Assembly (NCBI RefSeq): GCF_963082655.1
Contig: NC_081552.1
Coordinates: forward strand, 66,660,465-66,724,464
DNA: 64,000 nt
From: Stomoxys calcitrans
Lineage: Eukaryota; Arthropoda; Insecta; Diptera; Muscidae
Direction: 5' to 3'
Shown here piece after piece: positions 1 to 10,023 of this stretch (the first letter of the stretch is position 1; each line of letters opens with the position of its first letter). Made by a program: the position numbers and the translations under genes. The notes below the pieces were generated by a model that searched no databases, was not told the origin of the DNA, and saw only the letters and a list, made by a program, of their open reading frames with translations.

Positions 1-681
1 TTAACTGAAATTTTGCACGTAGTGTTTTGGTATTGCTTTCAACAACTGTGCTAACTACGATTCAAATCGGTTCATAATCTGGTATAGCTGTCAAATAAAT
101 CGATCTTGGATCTTGACTTCTTGAGCCAATTGAGGGCGCAATTCTTATCCGATTTGGCTGAAATTTTGCATGAGGTGTTTTGTTATAACTTCCAATAACT
201 GTGCTAAGTATGGCGTAAACCGATATAGAACCTGATATAGCTGCCATAAAAACCGATCTGGGATCTTGGCTTCTTAAACCTCTAGAGGGCGCAATTCTCA
301 TCCGATTTGGCTGAAATTTTGTACAAGGGCTTCTCTCATGACCTTCAACATACGTGTCTAGTATGGTCTGAATCAATCAATAGCTTGATACAGCTCTTAT
401 ATAAACCTATCTCCCGATTTTGCTTCTTGAGCCCCTACAAGGCGCAATTCTTATCCGAATGAACTGAAATATTACACATGGACTTCTACAATGTCAATCA
501 GCATTCATTTATGGTCCGAATCGGACTATAACTTGATATAGCTCCAATAGGATAACAGTTCTTATTCAATATTCTATGTTTGTCTAAAAAGAGATACCGC
601 GCATAGAACTCGACAAATGCGATCAATGGTGGAGGGTATATAAGATTCGGCCCGGCCGAACTTAGCACGCTCTTACTTGTT
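1..681 (+). mobile_element. HEL-A element, 3' part (Helentron-like), cut by window edge
   Basis: Internal ~153-bp units run from the window start to about 590. They are followed by the family 3' end: TGGTGGAGGGTAT near 628-640, the hairpin TTCGGCCCGGCCGAA near 646-660, and a terminal CTTACTTGTT. Directly after it the 3' part of a HEL-C resumes, so this copy sits inside HEL-C. Its units closely match those at about 14757-15227. Confidence 0.75.
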
Positions 682-913
682 AGATATAGCTACTAAAAAG
701 ACCAAAATTTTGTTATACATAATTGAAAAATAACTTGTACCTATTACAATAGTATTTGGTCCAAATCGGATCATATTTCGATATAACTTCTATGGGATAT
801 AAGGTATGCAATTTTCATTGGATTTTGATGAAAGGTGGTTTACATATATACCAGAGGTGGTGGGTACCCAAAATTCGGCCTGGCCTTACTTACTTAACGT
901 CTTTTTACTTGTT
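682..913 (+). mobile_element. HEL-C 3' remnant flanking the preceding HEL-A
   Basis: It begins AGATATAGCTACTAAAAAGA, which in other HEL-C copies follows a GGTTTATTTTT run. It ends with GGTGGTGGGTACCC, a degraded hairpin and CTTTTTACTTGTT. The 5' half of this HEL-C would lie upstream of the window. Confidence 0.65.
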
Positions 914-1079
914 AATTTTCAAACTGGAATTACTCCTAAATGGTCCATGGGAAGTATACCCGAATCCCACATGTATTCCTAGGACATTTTATCTAGAATC
1001 TGTCAAATCAAATTTCAAAGTGATTCGACCAACAGTTTAGTTTCTATTGAGATTTAAATGGGAACGTGTGAAAGGCTCC

Positions 1080-1537
1080 TTGTAATGAAATTTCAAGAAA
1101 TCGTTAACACTGTATTTTGTACGAGACCAGTAAGAACCACATATGATCCCTTTACCGTATTCCTCATCACCGGAAACATGGCGTACATCCTAATACACGA
1201 ATCAAATCGGAAAGGCAGGGAAGTGAACGCTGCATGAAATTTAGCAAATCCAACTAACACAAATCAGTGGAAACCAATTACTTTGAAAGAGTTAGATGCT
1301 TTTTTGGCTAATATTTTGTATGCTGGACTCACTTAATCGAATAGAAAACCCCTTGAAGAGTTATGGGGTCCAACGCGCCGTCCTATATATAAAGCTGCAT
1401 TATCATTAGGTTGTATGAAGTGCATAAAATAATGCCTTAGATTCGACAATGGAAATATGCGACAACAGCGACTAATCAACAACAAAACTGCAGCCATTTA
1501 TGATATTTGGCAAATGTTGCAGTCTAAAAGCTGGTAC
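1080..1537 (+). pseudogene. piggyBac-type transposase relic
   Basis: Reading one plus-strand frame through stop codons gives stretches typical of the catalytic part of piggyBac transposases (DDE_Tnp_1_7 type). These are an N-proximal 'RPVRTTYDPFTVFL', then 'WKPITLKELDAF', 'EELWGPTRRPIYKAA', 'CLRFDN' and 'AIYDIWQML'. At least three in-frame stops occur, at about 1223, 1335 and 1430. No TTAA-flanked terminal repeats are visible, and the frame ends where a Tc1/mariner-type element has inserted at a TA (1538-1539). I see nothing recognisable as the rest of this transposase beyond 2137. The family is inferred from motif order only. It is dead as a gene. Confidence 0.6.
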
Positions 1538-1539
1538 TA

Positions 1540-2135
1540 AAGGGTGATTTTTTGAGGTTAGGATTTTCATGCATTAGTATTTGACAGATCACGTGGGATT
1601 TCAGACATGGTGTCAAAGAGAAAGATGCTCAGTATGCTTTGACATTTCATCATGAATAGACTTACTAACGAGCAACGCTTGGAAATCATTGAATTTTATT
1701 ACCAAAATCAGTGTTCGGTTCGAAATGTGTTCATTCACCGTTCAGCGATGAGGCTCATTTCTGGTTGAATGGCTACGTAAATAAGCAAAATTGCCGCATT
1801 TGGAGTGAAGAGCAACCAGAAGCCGTTCAAGAACTGCCCATGCATCCCGAAAAATGCACTGTTTGGTGTGGTTTGTACGCTGGTGGAATCATTGGACCGT
1901 ATTTTTTCAAAGATGCTGTTGGACGCAACGTTACGGTGAATGAACACATTTCGAACCGAACACTGATTTTGGTAATAAAATTCAATGATTTGCAAGCGTT
2001 GCTCGTTAGTAAGTCTATTCATGATGAAATGTCAAAGCATACTGAGCATCTTTCTCTTTGACACCATGTCTGAAATCCCACGTGATCTGTCAAATACTAA
2101 TGCATGAAAATCCTAACCTCAAAAAAATCACCCTT
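1540..2135. mobile_element. Fold-back Tc1/mariner-type element with ~200-bp inverted arms
   Basis: This is a 596-bp element flanked by TA on both sides (1538-1539 and 2136-2137), with termini AAGGGTGATTTTTT. The arms 1540-1740 and 1934-2135 are near-perfect inverted repeats of about 200 bp; I see only a T-run length change and one or two substitutions. Each arm carries the promoter-proximal region and the first ~28 codons of a transposase (MNRLTNEQRL..., ATG at 1652 on plus, mirrored at about 2022 on minus). Tc1/mariner superfamily membership is inferred from the TA duplication and from the transposase fragment in the centre. Confidence 0.85.
1741..1933 (+). pseudogene. Internal transposase fragment within the fold-back element
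   Basis: The unique centre between the arms encodes a continuous plus-strand fragment beginning FSDEAHFWLNGYV and ending GPYFFKDAVGRNVTV, with the tryptophan-rich 'CRIWSEEQPE' in between. FSDE carries the first catalytic Asp expected of a DDE/D transposase; the second and third acidic positions are absent. An open frame of 116 codons (1711-2061) spans it, but its N-terminal and C-terminal residues are arm sequence read in a meaningless frame. The element therefore cannot encode an active enzyme and would depend on a full-length relative. Confidence 0.75.
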
Positions 2136-2749
2136 TATATCTGTTTTTGATATATATTTATTACTAGCTGGACAGGGCCCGCTCCGCTGCGCCTTCTTTT
2201 ACTTTATATGAAATAAAATTATCCTTAGCATATTTATTTATGTCAATTAAAGAGCTTTGAGTGAAATACCATGCTACGAAAATAGTATGTGTATATAGCT
2301 TGAGAAACAGTATAACAATATAAATGCCTTTATCTGAATTCAATATAGTAGTTATTCGTCTATGAATTCGCTCGGAGGGTTTATGGTCATTTAAGATCGA
2401 AGCCCGATATTCTCGTATGGATCTTGGTAGTGAGAAGTGCCCATGGTGGTGGTTGGTCCGTTAAGGGGGTGGTGTGGACCCTTTAGAAGCGTGGTCCCGT
2501 AAGTGGGTATGCATTTCGTGCTCCACTCCCAAATTCCTTTTATTTAAGCTCCAAATTGCCAAGATCGGTAGATATGTATGTCCAATTTAGGGATGATTTG
2601 TGGGGTGAGGTGGTTCTCCAGACACTTAGCCCTGAAAAAATATTATCATCGTGCTCTACCTTAAAAACTATTTTTTAAACCCCATATTGTCATTGTTTTA
2701 AGGGGGACGCCTCATCCCCTCATCAACAAAATTGTTTATTCAATTGGTT

Positions 2750-3781
2750 TTTTAATACCCTACACCACTACTGAGACACAGGGTGTTATAACATAGTGAA
2801 TTATTGTAGTTTGTAACACCCAATAGGAAGAGAGATAGACCCATTGATAAATATACCGATAGACTCAAAATCACTTTCAGATTCGATTTAGCTATGTTCG
2901 TCTGTCTGTCCGTCCGTCTGTCCATGTTAATTTGTTCAAATTTGGTACAGGCGTGTTTTTTGGCCTAGTGACGAAGCCTATTGAAATCGAAAAAAAATCG
3001 GTTTAGATCTGAATATAACTCCCATATATATGTTCGTCTGATTTTCAGTCATAATTCAATAAAATAGTCATTTGTAAACAGATTCTCTCGAACTTTGGCA
3101 AGAAGGATTTTCTTTTTACTCCCGACATTAATGATGGATTTCATGGAAATCAGGTTTAGATTTAGCTCTCATACATATCTCCCGATTTTAACTTCTTGCC
3201 AAAATTTTGCAAAATGCTTTCCTCGACGACTGCCACAGTATCTGAGGAGTTGCTCGAAATCGGTTCAGATTTAGATATAGCTCTCATATATATGTTTGTC
3301 CGATTTTGAGAAATATTGCAAAAAATTGCTTTTTGTTAACCGATTTTGTCGAAATTTGCAAGAAGGATTTTCTTATGACTCTCAATATTACTGGTTAATT
3401 TTATAGAAATCGGCCCAGATTTAGATATAGCTGTCATATATATATAAGGCCAGATTTTCACCCCAAGAGCCACATTGTTTGACCAATCTTTGCCAAAATT
3501 TTGCACAATGATTTCCTCGACGACTACAACATTATCTGAGAAGTTTGCTCAAAATCGGTTTAGAATTAGATATAGCTCCCATATTTATGTTCGTCAGATT
3601 TTGGGTAAATTGCCATAATATTGTCATTTGTCAACCATAGTTTTTATGGTTTGAACATATTTGCTCGCCTTGGTCCATAAAACTTGGTTCAGAATTGGAT
3701 AAGTCCCACATTGTACTTAGTACGGTAGGTGTAGGGTATTATATAGTCGGCATCGCCCGACTTTTGCCCATCCTTACTGGT
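2750..3781 (+). mobile_element. HEL-B element, apparently complete (Helentron-like)
   Basis: The 5' end TTTAATACCCTACACCAC is answered near the 3' end by GGTGTAGGGTATT, a subterminal inverted repeat with one mismatch. A GTCTGTCTGTCCGTCCGTCT block lies at about 2906-2924. Internal units with GATATAGCTCTCATATATAT are spaced about 120-151 bp apart. The 3' end has an AGTCGGC-ATC-GCCCGACT hairpin and finishes CCTTACTGGT. Family E continues on both sides, so it is an insertion into E. A diverged partial copy lies at 13620-14059. Confidence 0.7.
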
Positions 3782-4928
3782 AAAATCTCAAATACCTTTC
3801 AATTGAGCCACATATTACCATGGTCAGTAAGCTTTTACTTTTTTGGGGGGTTTTTGGGGGGGGGGGGGTGTTTTGGGCGAAGGGGCGGTGCACCCAGAAA
3901 GGGGAGACACCCAAAAAATTGGTTCCGAAAGTGGGTATCAATTTCGTGCTCTACTCCCCAATACCTTTCACTTGAGCCCCACATTGAAATGGTCGGTAAA
4001 TATGTCCGATTTAGGGTGTTTTGGGGATTGGAGTGGTCCCCCACACACTAAGCCCGGAAAATATATCAGCAACGTGCTCTATTCTCATATATCTATTTAT
4101 CATTTATTCGAACGCCATTTTTCCATTGGCCTCAAAATTGGATATAAAATTCGTTTTCTAATCTCATTCAAACTCCTTATTGCAAAAGTCAGCAAATATG
4201 TCCGGTTTGGGGTATTGACCTTAAAAACTATGAATATTTAGTTCCTTTTTCTTTAAGACCCAAATTGTCTTGATGAGCAAATATGTCCTATTTGGGGGTT
4301 GTTATGGTGGTGAGACGTCCGCTAGACAGTTGGCTCCTAATGTTGATATCAGATACGTGGTCTACTCCCAAATACCTTTAATTTGAGCCCCATATTTCCA
4401 TAGTCGGCAAACATGACCGGCTTGGGGGGTGTTTTGTGGGATGGGCGACCACTCAGTGAGTTGGCATTGAAAATATATATCGGATTCGTGTTCCACTTTA
4501 AAAACCCTCTTATTTGAGCCTCATATTGCAATAGTCAAAAAAAATTTACTATTTGGGTGGTGTTATGGGGGTGGCACGGCCCAGTAGACACTTTTCCCGA
4601 ATATTGATACAAATTTGTGCTTTACTCCCAAAGACTTTTCATCTGAGCCCCATATTGCTATGGTAGTAAATTTGTCCCCTTTAGGGGGAGCATTGGGGAA
4701 GCGGTGGATCCCCAGAAATTTGGACCCACATTTGGATATCAAATTCGTAATCTACTCGCAAATACCATTTATTTGAGTCCCATATTGCCATTGTCAGTAA
4801 ATACGTTCGTTTTGGGTGGTTTTGGGGGTTGGGGTATGAAACCCCCAAACACTTGGTCCGACAATTGGATATCAGATACGTTTTCTAATTTTAAATACCT
4901 TTCATTTGAGTCCAATATTGTCGTGATT

Positions 4929-4929
<1 letters not shown>

Positions 4930-4979
<50 letters not shown>
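4930..4979. repeat. (TA)n microsatellite
   Basis: About 50 bp of uninterrupted TA dinucleotides inside the last ~130-bp unit of family E. Confidence 0.95.
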
Positions 4980-4982
<3 letters not shown>

Positions 4983-5135
4983 AGGTTTTGGGTTGGGGCG
5001 CCTACGTACGTACCCCATCACAAATTTAGATACTAAATTTTTGTTTGTAGGCTTCTATAAGAGAGCACACAAATTTTCGCTTAAATCGCACTACCCTTTT
5101 CCGGGATCTGGCGTTTCTGAAAATATTAGAAATCA

Positions 5136-5490
5136 AACAAGTAAAAGCGTGATGAGTTCGACCGGGCCGAATCATATATACCCTCTCGACATCTCTTCTC
5201 AGGCAAAAAAAGGGTAAAAGAAAAGATTTGCTCTGCTATTAGAGCGATATCACGATATGGTTCGGTACTGACCACAATTCAATTATATGTAGGAGACCTG
5301 TGTAAAACGTCAGCCAATTCGAATAAGAATTGCGTCCTTTGGCTCAAGAAGTCAAGATCCCAGATCGGTTTATATGGCAGCTATATCAGGTTATGAACCG
5401 ATTTGAACCATACTTGGCCTAGTTGTTGGAAGTCATAGTGAAACACGTCGTTCAGAATTTCACCCCCATCCTATGGTGGAGGGTATAAAA
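5136..5490 (-). mobile_element. Minimal 355-bp HEL-A, internally deleted
   Basis: Read on minus, it starts TTTTATACCCTCCACCATAG and ends with a slightly decayed GGCCCGGTCGAA hairpin and CTTTTACTTGTT. Both termini are kept, but the (GTCY)n block and nearly all 153-bp units are gone. It lies within the 3' part of family E, between GGCGTTTCTGAAAAT and the CACGGGATCATTATG tract. Confidence 0.7.
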
Positions 5491-5630
5491 ATGCAGTACC
5501 TTATTTTCACCACGGGATCATTATGCACCACCAGTGATTATTTCAAGAAAATCGGTTCAGCCGTTTCTGTGTCTATAAGAAACACACAAACAAACAATCA
5601 AAAAAACAAAAAAAACAAACACAAATTGAT

Positions 5631-6950
5631 TTTTATACCCTCCACCATAAGATGGGGGGTATACTAATTTCGTCATTCTGTTTGTAACTACTCGAAATAT
5701 TCGTCTGAGACCCCATAAAGCATATATATTCTTGATCGTAGCGACATTTTATGTCGATCTAGCCATGTCCGTCCGTCCGTCTGTCTGTCGAAAGCACGCT
5801 AACTTCCGAAGGAGTAAAGATAGCCGCTTGAAATTTTGCACAAATACTTCTTATTAGTGTAGGTCGGTTGGTATTGTAAATGGGCCATATCGGTCCATGT
5901 TTTGATATAGCTGCCATATAAACCGATCTTGGGTCTTGACTTCTTGAGCCTCTAGAGTGCGCAATTCTTATCCGATTGGAATAAAATTTTGCACAACGTG
6001 TTTTGTTATGATATCCAATAGCTGTGCCAAGTATGGTTCAAATCGGTCCATAACCTGATATAGCTGCCATATAAACCGACCTTGGGTCTTGACTTCTTGA
6101 GCCTCTAGCGTGCGCAATTCTTATCCGATTGGAATGAAATTTTGCACGACGTGTTTTGTTATGATATCCAACAACTGTGCCAAGTATGGTTCAAATCGGT
6201 TCATAACCTGATATAGCTGCCATATAAACCGATCTTGGGTCTTGACTTTTTGAGCCTCTAGAGTGCGCAATTCTTATCCGATTGAAATGAAATTTTGCAC
6301 CACGTGTTTTGTTATTATATCCAACATCTGTGCCAAGTATGGTTCAAATCCGTCTATAACCGGATATAGTTGCCATATAAACCGATCTTGGGTCTTGACT
6401 TCTTGAGCCTCTAGAGGGCGCAATTCTTATCCGATTGGAATGGAATTTTGCACGACGTGTTTCGTTATGATACCCAACAACTATGCCAAATATGGTTCAA
6501 ATCGGTTCATAACCTGATATAGCTGCCATATAAACCGATCTGGGATCTTGACTTCTTGACCCCTAGAGGTCGCAATTATTATCCCATATGCCTGAAATTT
6601 GTACGACGGATCCTCTCATGACCATCAACAAACGTGTTTATTATGGTCTGAATCGGTCTATAGCCCGATACAGATCCCATATAAATCGTTCTCTCTATTT
6701 TACTTCGTGAGCCCCAATGGGCGCAATTCTTATACGAATTGGCTGAAATTTTACACAGGTCTCCAACATATAATTTAATTGTGGTCCGAACCGGACCATA
6801 TCTTGATATCGTTTTAATAGCAGAGCAATTTTTTTCTTATATCCTTTTTTGTCTAAAAAGAGATGCCGGGAAAAGAACTCGACAAATGCGATCCATGGTG
6901 GAGGGTATATAAGATTCGGCCCGGCCGAACTTAGCACGCTTTTACTTGTT
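5631..6950 (+). mobile_element. HEL-A element, complete (1.32 kb)
   Basis: It has 5' TTTTATACCCTCCACCATAA and a GTCCGTCCGTCTGTCTGTC block at about 5769. About four 153-bp units follow; CTGCCATATAAACCG recurs at about 5911, 6064 and 6217. Next comes the HEL-A-specific 3' segment (ACAGGTCTCCAACATATAAT), then TGGTGGAGGGTATATAAGAT, the hairpin TTCGGCCCGGCCGAA and CTTTTACTTGTT. The left flank is the 3' tail of family E, and another E copy begins 10 bp to the right. Confidence 0.85.
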
Positions 6951-6959
6951 TTATATATA

Positions 6960-7760
6960 ATACTAGCTGACCCGGGCCCGCTAAGCTGCGCCTTCTTTTA
7001 CTTTATATGGAACAAAAGTTTCCTTGGAATATTTATTTTCGAAGATTTTTTAGTGAAATACCATGTTAACTTGACTAAGAGTTTAACAATATAAGTGCCT
7101 TTATCTGAAGCCCATATGATCTTTATTGGTCTACGAATTTAAGTTTGGATGTTAGGTGTACTCCATTCTTAAAATACTTTATTTCAGCCCGATATTCTCA
7201 TGATTTCTGATTTAGTGGTGTTTTCGGGGGAGAGGTGATCCCCCAGATACTAGGCCCTGAAAAAATATCAGCATCGTGCTCTTCTCTCAAATGCCATTTA
7301 TTTAAACCCCATATTGCCATTGTCTTAAGAGGAGTTTACAGGATGAGGCGTGCCCCAAACACATGACACCAAAATAGGTTGTCAAATTCGTTTTCTATCT
7401 CAAATACCTTTTATTTGAGCCCTATATTGGCACGGTCAGGAAAAAAGCTCTGTTTGATGGTGATAGTATGGCCTTTCAGATATTTCTCCCCAATGTGGAT
7501 ATCATATTGGTGCTCTACTCCCAACTTTCTTGCATTTGAACCTTATATTGCTATGGTCGGTGAATATGTCCGGTATAAGGGTGTTTTTGGGGGCAAGGTG
7601 GACCCTCTGTATCTGATTCGTGCTCTAGTCTCAAATACCTTTCATTTGAGCCTAATATTGTCATTATTAGTCTATATTTTCATATGGCGGGCTTTAGTGC
7701 TCGACATCCCACCTTAAATAAGAATACCAAATTACTATTTATATTTAATACCAAATTATT
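6960..7760 (+). mobile_element. Family E copy, 5' part
   Basis: It starts at TACTAGCTGACCCGGGCCCG, followed by the TTCTTTTACTTTATATGGAA leader. Degenerate units follow with TTTGAGCCCTATATTGGCA (about 7418), a CATTTGAACCTTATATTGC unit (about 7534) and TTTGAGCCTAATATTGTCA (about 7648). It fades out before the LINE fragment, and the E 3' tail is absent. Confidence 0.6.
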
Positions 7761-7779
7761 GTGCTATTGCAGAAACTAT

Positions 7780-8392
7780 TGCCAAATTGCAGAAAGATGT
7801 CAAACAGCTTAAGGCAACTCAGACGATTCGGTGAAGGCCGGAGGACTACCGTCAATAAACTTGGTTAACCCGAAGCTTTTCGGTTCGACGCAGTCCGAGT
7901 AAAGGAAGTGGGCCACGAATGCACAAGCAACATTGTGGAACAGCGAAACGGTCGAAAGGACGGCGAAAATCCTATGGGGGGATCCAGATCCTGAGAAGAC
8001 GAGGCTGAAAGGAAGCAAGAAGGAGGTCAGTATAGCTATTTGTATCACAACGGGATACATAGGACTACGAGCTCACTTATGTAAAATCGGTGCGGCAAGT
8101 AATAGCATGTGTAGGGCATGCGGGGAAGATGATAAGACGTTGGAGCATTTCCTTAGTCACTGCCCGGTACTTAGGTGGAGATACAATATCAGACATGAAC
8201 CAACTTACGGGAGTGGTATTGAAAACAATTAAGAATTTTGTATGTAGCACGGAAATCCTGGTTTAAAATTTCTTTTTAGAGTTTTCTTTGTAGCCAAGCC
8301 GATTACTGGCTTAGGTGTATGTCCGTAGTGGCATGGGGCGGATTAATTTCTGCACCCTCCTTTCCTGGCCTGGCCTAACCTAACCTAATGTA
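7780..8392 (+). pseudogene. LINE copy L1: C-terminal ORF2 end and 3' UTR
   Basis: This is the 3' end of a non-LTR retrotransposon of the same family as the copies at 15229-17942 and 19890-26395. An open frame at 7933-8232 reads from the post-RNase-H region (SETVERTAKILWGDPD) into a C-terminal zinc-binding motif, CRACGEDDKTLEHFLSHC, of the Cys-x2-Cys...His...Cys type seen downstream of RNase H in I/LOA/R1-group LINEs. Upstream, 7810-7930 matches the same protein in shifted frames, including 'SINLVNPK' and 'GSTQSELRE'. After the stop near 8230 comes a UTR ending with CCTAACCTAACCTAA, the probable retrotransposon 3' terminus. The copy is 5'-truncated and dead. Confidence 0.75.
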
Positions 8393-8394
8393 AT

Positions 8395-9137
8395 TCACCG
8401 TTCCAAATTTCGGCGATATCGGACAATAAATGCTCCTTTTATGGGCCCAAGACCCCAAATCGATAGATCGGTCTTTATGACAGCTATATCCAGATCGGAT
8501 CCGATCTGACATAAAATGTAAAATATGTCGAGGGGCGTAACACAACTCTCTGTCCCAAATTTCGGCGATATCTGACAGTAAATGAGGCTTTTATGGGCCC
8601 AAGACCTTAAATCGGCGGATAGGTCTATATGGGGCTATACAGGGTGGCTGATGAATATTGCTACAATGATGAATATTGCTACATTTTTTTTTCGGTGTAT
8701 GGAATACATTTTTCTTTTATTCATGTTAAATTAAATTATTAAATTAATTATTAAATTATTATTAATTAAATTAATTAATTAATTAATTAAATTAATTATT
8801 AAATTATTATTATTAAATAGAAAAAAAGTTATTACATTTTTTTTTTGGTAGCGGCTTTCATCAGCCACCCTGTATATAGATAAAGTCCCATATAGCCCAT
8901 CTTCGAACTTAACTTGCCTATGGATAAGAAAAGAATCTGTGCAAAGTTTCAACTCAATATTACTATTTTTAAAGAATGTAGCGTGATTTCAAGAGACAGA
9001 CGCACAAACATGACTAGATCGTCTTAGATTTTTACGACGAACAATATATACTTTGTAGGGTCGGAAATGGACATTTGGATATGATGCAAACGGAATGACA
9101 AATGGATATACTACGATCCACCGGTGGTGGGTATAAC
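8395..9137 (-). mobile_element. HEL-C copy, 3'-truncated, reverse orientation
   Basis: Read on minus it starts near TTATACCCACCACCGGTGG and shows the weak GTCTGTCTC region. It carries HEL-C units with 'CCATATAGACCGATC' and 'AAATTTGGGACAGTGAGTTG' relatives. A small MITE is inserted at 8640-8872. The HEL-C 3' hairpin is missing; the copy abuts the LINE 3' end at 8392. Confidence 0.65.
8640..8872. mobile_element. MITE 'M', copy 1 (233 bp)
   Basis: Terminal inverted repeats are CAGGGTGGCTGATGAA... and ...TTCATCAGCCACCCTG, 16 bp perfect and about 25 bp with a few mismatches. TA flanks both sides. The interior is a TTAATTAA-rich AT block with a duplicated GATGAATATTGCTAC. A near-identical copy is at 48941-49172, where the flanks differ. 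Confidence 0.85.
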
Positions 9138-9785
9138 GACCACCATAAGATGGAGGTATACTAATCGCGTCATTCCATTTGTAACACCTCTAAATATTCG
9201 TCTAAGAACCTATCAAGTGTATGCATTCTTGATCGTCTCGTCGTTCTGAATCGATCTAGCCATGTCCGTCCGTCTATTGAAATCACGATAGAGGTCGAAC
9301 GCGTAACACTAGCGCTTGAAATTTTGCACAGATACTTAATATCCATGTAGATCGTTGGGGATTGCAAATCGGCCATAGCGGCTCAGATTTAGATATAGCT
9401 CCCATAAAAACTAATCTCCAGATTTGACTTCTTGAGCCCCTGGAAGCCGCAATTTTCTTCCGATTTAGCAGAAATTTTTGCATGTGGTTTTCTGTTATGA
9501 TTTCCAACAACCGTTTCAACTACGCTCCAAATCTGTCTATAACCTGATATAGCTCCCATATAAACCGATCTCTCGATTTGACTTCTTGAGCTTCTGGAAG
9601 CCGCATATAAACCGGTCTCTCGATTATCCTTGCTAGGTTCCTACAAGTTTTAATTTTTGCTGGTTTGAATGAAGTTTGGTATATAGAATAAATCTATGCC
9701 CTACAACTTAAATTATTTTGCATAAATTGTTAGCAGAATACATGGTGGTGGGTTCACAAGTTCCCAAGCACGCTTTAAGTTGTTT
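9138..9785 (+). mobile_element. HEL-D copy, degraded
   Basis: It begins near ACCACCATAAGATGGAGGTA, with GTCCGTCCGTCTATTG at about 9264. Units have 'GATATAGCTCCCATA' and 'CTTCTTGAGCCCCTGGAAGC'. It ends with the HEL-D signature GCAGAATACATGGTGGTGGG and AAGCACGCTTTAAGTTGTTT, the hairpin largely lost. It abuts HEL-C on the left. Confidence 0.6.
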
Positions 9786-10023
9786 AATTTAAGAAGCAAT
9801 TTGATATTATTATATATAATTGGATCTACTCATATGTCGGACAAATTGGAGATAAAATTTTATCTAATAGTATTACATTGTATCAGATTGTATACAACTA
9901 GAACTAACTAGATACAATTAGAACCAATTATATATAACCTTTTCAGATTCAATTATATCTGTCATTAGCCCCTATATAAACCGATATCCTGATTTGACAT
10001 CTCAAGCCCCCGGAAACCTCAAT
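9786..10023. other. AT-rich spacer with a small HEL-D scrap
   Basis: 9786-9945 is AT-rich and contains loose repeats of 'TACAATTAGAACCAATTATAT'-like text. About 9950-10023 is a HEL-D-type unit fragment (CCCCTATATAAACCGATATC, AAGCCCCCGGAAACCTC). No gene is seen. Confidence 0.5.

Larger units (their letters stand above)
2164..5630 (+). mobile_element. Family E interspersed repeat with ~130-bp tandem units (interrupted)
   Basis: The 5' end CTAGCTGGACAGGGCCCGCT is followed by a CCGCTGCGCC-TTCTTTTACTT leader shared with 6963, 18273 and 56093. The body consists of degenerate units around 'TTTGAGCCCCATATTGCCA'. Five spacings between about 4381 and 4904 are 129-133 bp. The 3' part (AAGAAAATCGGTTCAGCCG, then CACACAAACAAACA) ends CAAATTGAT at 5630 and recurs at 41808-42039. 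HEL-B (2750-3781) and a mini HEL-A (5136-5490) are inserted. The class is unknown; the 3' tail resembles some insect RTE-type or SINE-like tails, which is only a suggestion. Confidence 0.6.

Noticed and set aside
3835..4241. Overlapping glycine/proline-rich frames on both strands
   Set aside because: Caused by the G-run at 3843-3868 and the ~130-bp family E units; frames are open on both strands, as in low-complexity DNA.
5760..5790. Possible CRISPR-like or direct-repeat array suggested by recurrent GTCC blocks
   Set aside because: These are tetranucleotide microsatellites without spacers, at a fixed position in HEL elements.
6905..6950. Hairpin TTCGGCCCGGCCGAA as a Rho-independent-type terminator
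   Set aside because: It is the 3'-end hairpin shared by HEL copies in both orientations in a eukaryotic, non-coding setting, and fits the Helitron-group termination structure.
5631..6950. HEL elements as miniature DNA transposons with TIRs
   Set aside because: The inverted motif is subterminal rather than at the ends, and nested cases where the empty site can be rebuilt show no target duplication. That fits Helentron-like elements better.
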